Below are positions 7,779 to 12,556 of a DNA stretch of 12,556 nucleotides, one piece after another (the stretch's first letter is position 1; each line of letters begins with the position of its first letter). The DNA is from Acetobacteraceae bacterium (GTDB lineage: Bacteria > Pseudomonadota > Alphaproteobacteria > Acetobacterales > Acetobacteraceae). Under the pieces are notes generated by a model. That model did not search any database and was not told the DNA's origin. It saw only the letters and a list, made by a program, of their open reading frames with translations. Position numbers and translations under genes: made by a program. The DNA lies in assembly GCA_019689515.1 (NCBI GenBank), contig JADGHI010000059.1, positions 1 through 12,556 of the forward strand, read 5' to 3'.

Positions 7779-8780
7779 ATGAGCGGCATCGGTGTTTGGG
7801 GAAACGTGAGCCTCCTCCCACTCGATCTCGTCGGACACGCCACGGCGGGCGACGACATATTTTACGGTGACTTCCTCGCCCAACTCGGGCTGAACGGCCT
7901 CCTCCTGCTCAAGCTTGGTCTGCCGTCCCACAACGACGTAGACGGCCTGGCCGGCAACGACCCGCTCCAGGGGAATCGCGGCAACGACACGCTGCGCGGC
8001 TCACAGGGGGATGATTTGCTTGAGGGCGGCGACGGAAACGACTCGCTGCTCGGTGGCGAGGATGCCGACACCCTGTACGGCGGCAAGGGAAACGACGTCC
8101 TCGAGGGCGGTGCGGGCGCCGATTACCTTCACGGCGGACCAGGCGTGGACACGCTGATCGGCGGCTTCGGCAACGACCTCTATGTGGTCACGAATCGGAA
8201 CGAGGTGCTCGTCGAGAATCCGGGCGAAGGCCGGGACACCGTGCGGTCCGGGGTGCTCAGCTGGACGCTGGACGACAACTTCGAGGACCTCATCCTGATG
8301 GGCAAAGCGGTCCGCGGGACCGGCAACGCGTTGGACAATCGCATCACCGGCAGCAAGCAGGACAACCTGCTCTTCGGTCGAGCCGGCGACGACACGCTGC
8401 TCGGCGGGTACGGCGACGATACCCTAGTCGGAGGGAATGGCCTCGACCGCCTCGTCGGGGGCGAGGGCGCGGATGCATTCCGGATCACCGGGCCCAATTC
8501 CGGGCGCGACTTCATCATGGACTTCACCAGCGGCGTGGACGTGATCGAGATCATGGGCTCCACCTTCGCTGGCCTCACTCCGGGCGAGCTGGCGGCCGAA
8601 CGCTTCGCCGCGAACGCTGCCGGCGCGGCCACCGGCCCCTTCGCGCAGCTCGTCTACGATACCGATGATGGCCGCCTCTTCTGGGACAGCAACGGAACGG
8701 ATCCCGGAGGCCGCACGCTTATCGCCGTGCTGCAGGGCGCGCCCACGCTGACGGCCAGCGACATCGTTGTGATCGGATGA
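7779..8780 (+). CDS. RTX-type calcium-binding protein, likely type I secreted
   Basis: A protein of 333 residues, intact and probably exported by a type I secretion system. Glycine/aspartate nonapeptide repeats of the GGxGxDxLx type fill residues about 58-136 (GGDGNDSLL, GGKGNDVLE, GGFGNDLYV) and again about 191-234 (GRAGDDTLL, GGYGDDTLV). These should fold into Ca2+-binding beta-rolls. The linker (about 137-190) has the common inter-block form (GEGRDTV, LDDNFEDLILMG, GTGNALDNRI). The C-terminal 100 residues (DFIMDFTSGVDVIEI, LVYDTDDGRLFWDSNGTDPG) and the tail LTASDIVVIG resemble the serralysin/M10 C-terminal and T1SS signal region. The first 50 residues match no catalytic domain, so it is a repeat-only protein or a piece of a larger one. 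The ATG is the only good start; its ribosome site is weak. No T1SS genes are adjacent. Confidence 0.9.
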   Translation: MSGIGVWGNVSLLPLDLVGHATAGDDIFYGDFLAQLGLNGLLLLKLGLPSHNDVDGLAGNDPLQGNRGNDTLRGSQGDDLLEGGDGNDSLLGGEDADTLYGGKGNDVLEGGAGADYLHGGPGVDTLIGGFGNDLYVVTNRNEVLVENPGEGRDTVRSGVLSWTLDDNFEDLILMGKAVRGTGNALDNRITGSKQDNLLFGRAGDDTLLGGYGDDTLVGGNGLDRLVGGEGADAFRITGPNSGRDFIMDFTSGVDVIEIMGSTFAGLTPGELAAERFAANAAGAATGPFAQLVYDTDDGRLFWDSNGTDPGGRTLIAVLQGAPTLTASDIVVIG

Positions 8781-8986
8781 GCGCCTGACCGGCGCGCAGC
8801 GACCGCCAGTGGTCCGCGGTGCGTTGCTTGCGTGGCAGCCTACCCGCCGGATGAACCTCGGCGCCGTCCGCTGCACGAAACCGTCAGGGTGAGTTGGGCG
8901 CCCGCCAGGATCCCGAATCCTGTAGGTAGAGGCTGGGTGCCTGCCAGGGGGCGAGACTCGCAGTATCGGCAATTTTGCAGTGCAAG

Positions 8987-9394
8987 GAACGCAATTGCGA
9001 AGGAATGAGGCCGCCTCTACCTCACGCGACGCAGCGCGGCGGTTCGCCGCCACGCTGCATTCTTGGACGTTTCCTCCCTAAACTCGGCGGTGCCTTCGGG
9101 CACCGCCTCTTTTTTGCCCCATTCGCCGACCGGGCGCCAGCCCTGTCGGCGCAGCGCGTCCCCGGCCAGCCGCCAGCCGGAGCGTCGGCTGCTCCGCCGG
9201 CCGGGGCGGCCCCGGCCGCCAGAGCCGCAGCCAGCAGTCCAGGCCGCCCGCTCTTCGGCCGGGATCGGGTGCGGGCCGGTCCGCAGCAGCCGCCGCGCGA
9301 ACGCCGTCGCCAGCCGGCCGGTCGTGCCCCTCGACCGCGCGCCAGACCGACACTGCGTCGGGCGCCACCACCGCCGTCGCGCAGGCCGCCGCCG
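8987..9394 (+). repeat. direct repeat copy B
   Basis: Second copy of the sequence at 6662-7074, same orientation. Small indels relative to copy A fall mostly in the part right of the terminator. The two copies lie 2.3 kb apart and flank the RTX gene. The 8781-8986 interval before it contains no gene that I can support. Confidence 0.85.
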
Positions 9395-9699
9395 CATGCC
9401 GGGCGCTCGCCGCGTGGCGCAGCACGTCGAGAACCCCGCAGCCCAGCTCGATCTGCCACCAGCCCCCGGCCGGGCGGGTCGCGCCACAGCCCGACCACCG
9501 CGGGCGGCTCACGCGGCGCCCGGTAACCGTCGAGCGCCTGCTGCCGGCCCTCCGCAAAGGGCCCCCGCCGCCAGCAGCAGACCGCCGTGGCTGCGGGCCG
9601 GCGTGACGAGACGCTCCCCCGGCACACGCCGCGGACCATCGGCGATCTGGAAGGGCGCGGCGCCATCGACATGCCCCCGCCCGACACGACCGTGGCCAT
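9022..9699 (-). pseudogene. degenerate copy B of an unknown gene
   Basis: Starting at ATG 9699, segments in all three minus frames join into a plausible protein. These are MATVVSGGGMSM, PFQIADGPRRVPGERLVTPA, GRQQALDGYRAPREPPAVVG, WWQIELGCGVLDVLRHA, VAPDAVSVWRAVEGHD, LATAFARRLLRTGPHPIPAE, and the ending LRRQGWRPVGEWGKKEAVPE. At least five frame changes are needed, so it is a clear pseudogene. It is longer than copy A. It lies downstream of, and on the same strand as, the MaoC gene but looks unrelated. I do not recognise the family. Confidence 0.55.
9086..9115 (+). terminator. intrinsic terminator in repeat B
   Basis: Identical to the hairpin at 6772: a 9-bp GC stem, TTCG loop and a TCTTTTTT tail on the plus strand. 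It lies about 300 bases after the RTX stop codon and may end that transcript. Confidence 0.85.
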
Positions 9700-9790
9700 G
9701 AGGTAGAAGAGCCGGTCCTCGACCCCGGCACGCGCGGGGATCTTTGCGCAACCGTTGCGCGGATCGCGCCCGCCCGCATGTGGGCCGTCA

Positions 9791-10660
9791 TTACCCCGCC
9801 AGGGTCACCCGCCCGTGATCCAGCACCTTGGTGCCCCGGGTAGGGACGGAGGCGCGGAAACGTACGGTCCGGCCTTGTCGCCACATCTCCACCGAGATCG
9901 TCTCGCCCGGGAAGACCGGCGCCGAGAAACGCGCCTCGATGTCCAGGATCGAGGCCGGATCGTATCCACCCACCGTCTTGAGCACGGCGTGGGCCGCGAC
10001 GGCGAAGGTGCACATGCCGTGCAGGATCGGGCGCTCGAACCCCGCCCGGCGCGCGACGGCAGGCTCGGCGTGCAGCGGGTTGCGGTCCGCGTTCAACCGG
10101 TAGAACAGCGCCTGGTTGGCGAAGGTCGGCATCTCGGCCACGACGTCGGGCGGCGTCGCGTCCGGCACCGGCTCAAGCGCGGGCACCGGCGCCTCGCGCG
10201 GGCCGCCGAAGCCGCCATCGGCGCGCGCGAAGCTCGTCTGGAGCAGCGTCGCGAGCGGCTCGCCCGTGGCATCGTCCACCAGGCGGCGCTCCTGGTAGAT
10301 CAGCGCCCCGCGGCCCTCGCCCTTGTCCACGACGCCGACCACGCGGGTGCGGCCGCGGACCGTGGCAGCCGTCGGGAGCGGACGACGGTGCAGCACGACG
10401 CGCTGCTCACCATGCACGACCTTGCTCCGGTCGATGCCGGAGCGCGGATCCGCCATCCACGGGCCGGGATGGCAGAGCACCGCCGGCAGGGTCGGGAAGA
10501 CGGCGAGGTCCTTCTCGTAGACGTAGCGCAGCTCGCGCTCGTCCATCGGATCGGCGCAGAGGCCGACGCTGAGGGCGTAGAACATCGCGTCCCGCGCGTC
10601 GTAGCGCTGGACGACGTCCTCGAAGGGCCAATTCAGCAGGCGGTCGACGTCGATGGCCAC
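9791..10660 (-). CDS. MaoC-type enoyl-CoA hydratase (hydratase 2)
   Basis: A protein of 289 residues with two hot-dog halves, the architecture of (R)-specific 2-enoyl-CoA hydratase 2 as in eukaryotic MFE-2. It would hydrate trans-2-enoyl-CoA to (R)-3-hydroxyacyl-CoA. The hydratase-2 signature is in the C-terminal half: FYRLNADRNPLHAEPAVA, with catalytic Asp192 and His197, followed by GFERPILHGMCTFA. The N-terminal half (about 1-150) is the substrate-binding pseudo-domain. The GTG start at 10660 has GGAGGGG just upstream. It begins 19 bases after the SDR stop, so the two are co-transcribed. The SDR would oxidise the hydratase product. Confidence 0.92.
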   Translation of the reverse strand: MAIDVDRLLNWPFEDVVQRYDARDAMFYALSVGLCADPMDERELRYVYEKDLAVFPTLPAVLCHPGPWMADPRSGIDRSKVVHGEQRVVLHRRPLPTAATVRGRTRVVGVVDKGEGRGALIYQERRLVDDATGEPLATLLQTSFARADGGFGGPREAPVPALEPVPDATPPDVVAEMPTFANQALFYRLNADRNPLHAEPAVARRAGFERPILHGMCTFAVAAHAVLKTVGGYDPASILDIEARFSAPVFPGETISVEMWRQGRTVRFRASVPTRGTKVLDHGRVTLAG

Positions 10661-10679
10661 GAAACCCCTCCGCGCCGGA

Positions 10680-11549
10680 TCAGTCCTTCTTGGCCAGGCT
10701 CTGGAGCTGGAACCCGACCGAACTGTCGAACAGCTCGAGCATGTTCTGCAGGCTCCAGCCGCCGAAGACGAAGGCCTCCGCGACCTCGCGCGGCGGCGAC
10801 CAGAGGGCGAGCTTGTCGCCGCCGATGGAGATGATCTGGCCGTTCACATGCGCGGCCCGGTCGCTCGCCAGGAACAGCGCGAGCGGGGCGACCTCCTCCG
10901 GCGTGCCGCGCCGGCGGACGCTCGACCCCGCCCAGGAGGCGTCGCGGCGGGCGCGCACGGAGGCCGGGATGGTTGCCGTCATGTCGGTCTCGGCGCGCGG
11001 AGCGAGGGCGTTGACGGTGATGCCATACTTGTTGAGCTCCTGCGCGACGGTGAGGGTGAAGCCCACCAGCCCCGCCTTCGCCGCGGAGTAGTTCGCCTGG
11101 CCCACATTGCCGAGCAGGCCGGAGCGCGAGGTGACGTTGATGATCCGGCCCGTGCCCTGCTGGCGCATCCGGCGCGAGGCGAAGCGCGTGCAGAGGAACG
11201 CGCCGCGGAGGTGGGTCGCGATGACGGCGTCCCACTCCTCCTCCTCCATGTTGAAGACCATGCGGTCGCGCACGATGCCGGCGTTGTTGATCAGGATGTC
11301 GAGCCGGCCGAAGGCCTCGCAGGTGCGCTCGATCATCGGCTCGACCACGGCGCGGTCGGCGACCGACCCCGGCGCGGCGAGGGCGCGTCCGCCGGCCTCG
11401 GTGATCTCCCGCGCCACCGCCTCGGCGGAGGCGGCGTTGATGTCGTTGACCGCCACGGCGGCGCCCTCACGGGCGAAGGCAAGCGCGAGGGCGCGCCCGA
11501 TGCCACGGCCCGCCCCCGTGATCAGCGCGACCTTGTCCTCCAGCAGCAC
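10680..11549 (-). CDS. short-chain dehydrogenase (MFE-2/HSD17B4-like 3-hydroxyacyl-CoA dehydrogenase)
   Basis: An NAD(P)-dependent oxidoreductase. Counting from the GTG at 11549, it shows TGAGRGIG (11-18), an Asp after beta-2 (AVND) that favours NAD+, NNAG (88-91), and the catalytic Ser141, Tyr154 and Lys158 (YSAAK). A C-terminal extension of about 50 residues (FVFGGWSLQNMLELFD) is typical of the dehydrogenase part of peroxisomal-type multifunctional enzymes. An ATG at 11561 gives four extra residues. I prefer the GTG because GGAGGG lies 4 bases before it, while AAGGA abuts the ATG with no spacing, and because the predicted promoter leaves too short a leader for the ATG. With the MaoC gene downstream it forms a two-step (R)-3-hydroxyacyl-CoA module. 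The pathway is inferred. Confidence 0.9.
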   Translation of the reverse strand: MLLEDKVALITGAGRGIGRALALAFAREGAAVAVNDINAASAEAVAREITEAGGRALAAPGSVADRAVVEPMIERTCEAFGRLDILINNAGIVRDRMVFNMEEEEWDAVIATHLRGAFLCTRFASRRMRQQGTGRIINVTSRSGLLGNVGQANYSAAKAGLVGFTLTVAQELNKYGITVNALAPRAETDMTATIPASVRARRDASWAGSSVRRRGTPEEVAPLALFLASDRAAHVNGQIISIGGDKLALWSPPREVAEAFVFGGWSLQNMLELFDSSVGFQLQSLAKKD

Positions 11550-11578
11550 GGCGCCCTCCATTCCTTCGGATGAAAGGT

Positions 11579-11606
11579 ATTATACCCGCTGCAAGGTTCG
11601 CAGCAA
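11579..11606 (-). promoter_or_regulatory. predicted promoter of the SDR-MaoC operon
   Basis: On the minus strand a consensus -10 TATAAT (11584-11579) follows a -35-like TTGCTG (11606-11601) with a 16-base spacer. A transcript from here would start about 20 bases before the GTG at 11549. The spacer contains a short inverted repeat, GCTGC/GCAGC (11588-11604), which could bind a regulator. Confidence 0.55.
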
Positions 11607-11629
11607 AGGGGCTGAGCAACGAGGCACAT

Positions 11630-11658
11630 CCGCTGTTAAGATAGAGGTTTATCAGCGG
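11630..11658. promoter_or_regulatory. inverted repeat, possible operator in divergent promoter region
   Basis: CCGCTGTTAA (11630-11639) and TTATCAGCGG (11649-11658) are inverted with 9 of 10 bases matching, around a 9-base spacer. It sits in the shared intergenic region between the SDR operon and the citryl-CoA lyase gene, upstream of both. The form fits a dimeric repressor such as TetR, which often controls fatty-acid or CoA-ester pathways. No regulator gene is in the window. Confidence 0.45.
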
Positions 11659-11788
11659 GCGGATGATCGGAGGACGGCGCGGCGCGGGCGGGTCGTTTGA
11701 CAGCCGGGCGGCCCCCCATAGGATGCCCGGCCGCGCGGCAGGCCGCCCCCAGGACCCGGCCGCGAGTTTGAGGAATGGACGAGGCATC

Positions 11789-12556
11789 ATGAAGCCGGAC
11801 GAGACGCACATCGCCACTTCCGACGAGCGGTCAATCACCGTCCGGGGCAAGGACCTCGTCAACGAGCTGATCGGCCATCTGACCTACACCGAGATGGCGT
11901 TCTTCCTCATCCGCGGCCGCCGCCCGACCCGCGCCGAGACCACCATCCTCGACGCCTGCCTCGTCACCCTGATGGAGCACGGCCTGACCATAAACACCCT
12001 CGCCGCCCGCTTCGTCGCGAGCGCCGTGCCGGACCAGATCCAGGTGGCGATGGGGGCGAGCCTGATGACCATCGGTGACACCTTCGTCGGCACCATGGAG
12101 GGCTGCGCGCGCATCCTGCAGGAGGGCGTGCGCGCCGGCGGCGACCCCCGCGCCTACTGCGCCGAGGTGGTGCGGAAGTACCGCGCCGAGAAGCGCGCCG
12201 TGCCGGGCTTCGGCCACCGCTTCCACAAGCCCGACGACCCGCGCACGCCGCGCCTGCTCGCGGTCGCACGCGAGGCCGGCTGCAAGGGCGACCACATCCG
12301 CCTGCTCGAGGTGCTCGCCGAGGAGGTGGACCGCGCCGCGGGCCGCCACCTGACGATCAATGCCACCGGGGCGATCGGTGCGCTGCTCTCCGAGATCGGC
12401 TTCGAGCCGGAGGTGATGCGCGGGCTCGCCGTCGTCTCGCGCAGCGCCGGGCTGGTCGCGCACATCGCCGAGGAGCGCCGCTCCGGCTCCGCCCGGCTGA
12501 TCGAGCGGCTGGCCAAGGAGCACGTCCGCTACCGCGACCCGGACGGGGAGGGCTGA
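11789..12556 (+). CDS. citryl-CoA lyase / citrate-synthase-family protein
   Basis: A protein of 255 residues, shorter than a full citrate synthase and matching the length of proteins annotated as citryl-CoA lyase. Citrate-synthase-type motifs are present: a first His in VTLMEHGLT (His64), VGTMEGC, and VPGFGHRFHKPDDPRTPR with the second His (143). The third catalytic residue of citrate synthase, the Asp in the NVDF motif, is absent; the aligned stretch is TINATGAIGA. This fits a lyase or C-C bond-cleaving variant acting on acyl-CoA rather than a synthase. The ATG at 11789 is preceded by GAGG; a longer frame opening at 11663 adds low-complexity residues. It is divergent from the SDR-MaoC operon, suggesting shared regulation of a CoA-ester pathway. 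The TGA ends at the last base of the window. Confidence 0.85.
   Translation: MKPDETHIATSDERSITVRGKDLVNELIGHLTYTEMAFFLIRGRRPTRAETTILDACLVTLMEHGLTINTLAARFVASAVPDQIQVAMGASLMTIGDTFVGTMEGCARILQEGVRAGGDPRAYCAEVVRKYRAEKRAVPGFGHRFHKPDDPRTPRLLAVAREAGCKGDHIRLLEVLAEEVDRAAGRHLTINATGAIGALLSEIGFEPEVMRGLAVVSRSAGLVAHIAEERRSGSARLIERLAKEHVRYRDPDGEG

Noticed and set aside
11663..11788. N-terminal extension of the citryl-CoA lyase gene
   Set aside because: The upstream frame encodes Gly/Arg/Pro-rich residues unlike a citrate-synthase N-terminus, and it overlaps the likely regulatory region. ATG 11789 has a ribosome site.

Overview
This is a very GC-rich stretch with strong G/C preference at third codon positions. 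The protein families suggest an alphaproteobacterium, perhaps Acetobacteraceae (Roseomonas-like). That placement is an inference from family content and composition; there is no marker gene here to prove it.

Region 1 (8-5957): a complete tRNA-Thr(GGU) gene, followed by a 5.9 kb genomic island integrated into its 3' end. The last 18 bases before the final acceptor-stem base (60-77) recur exactly at 5940-5957 and define the two attachment sites. Inside, in order, are a tyrosine integrase of the DUF6538 type reading away from the tRNA, a LOV-like PAS/HisKA_2 sensor histidine kinase on the minus strand, and a minus-strand operon of a small serine recombinase followed by an abortive-infection (Abi_C-type) gene. 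The recombinase stop and the Abi start share the bases GTGA. Upstream of the recombinase is a cluster of six GAGAC-type motifs that could be its binding or crossover site. The recombinase is intact. The integrase, kinase and Abi genes all carry single-base frameshifts, and each can be explained by gain or loss of one G or C in a short G/C run.

Region 2 (5958-9735): an accessory zone with several decayed small genes. It holds a tandem pair of related small ORFs, a zinc-ribbon-like ORF with an in-frame stop, and two degenerate copies of an unknown minus-strand gene. These two copies form about 400 bp direct repeats, each with an identical perfect terminator hairpin. Between them sits one intact gene, a short RTX-type calcium-binding protein that looks like a type I secretion substrate.

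Region 3 (9791-12556): intact chromosomal metabolism. A minus-strand pair encodes a short-chain dehydrogenase and a MaoC-type enoyl-CoA hydratase, together resembling the two halves of a peroxisomal-type multifunctional beta-oxidation enzyme. It diverges from a plus-strand citryl-CoA lyase/citrate-synthase-family gene. The shared intergenic region carries a good promoter for the SDR and an inverted repeat that could be an operator.

The most interesting candidate system is the island's recombinase-Abi operon with its motif cluster: a possible phage-defence cargo under recombinase control on a tRNA-borne island. Whether it is alive depends on whether the frameshifts are real or sequencing errors.
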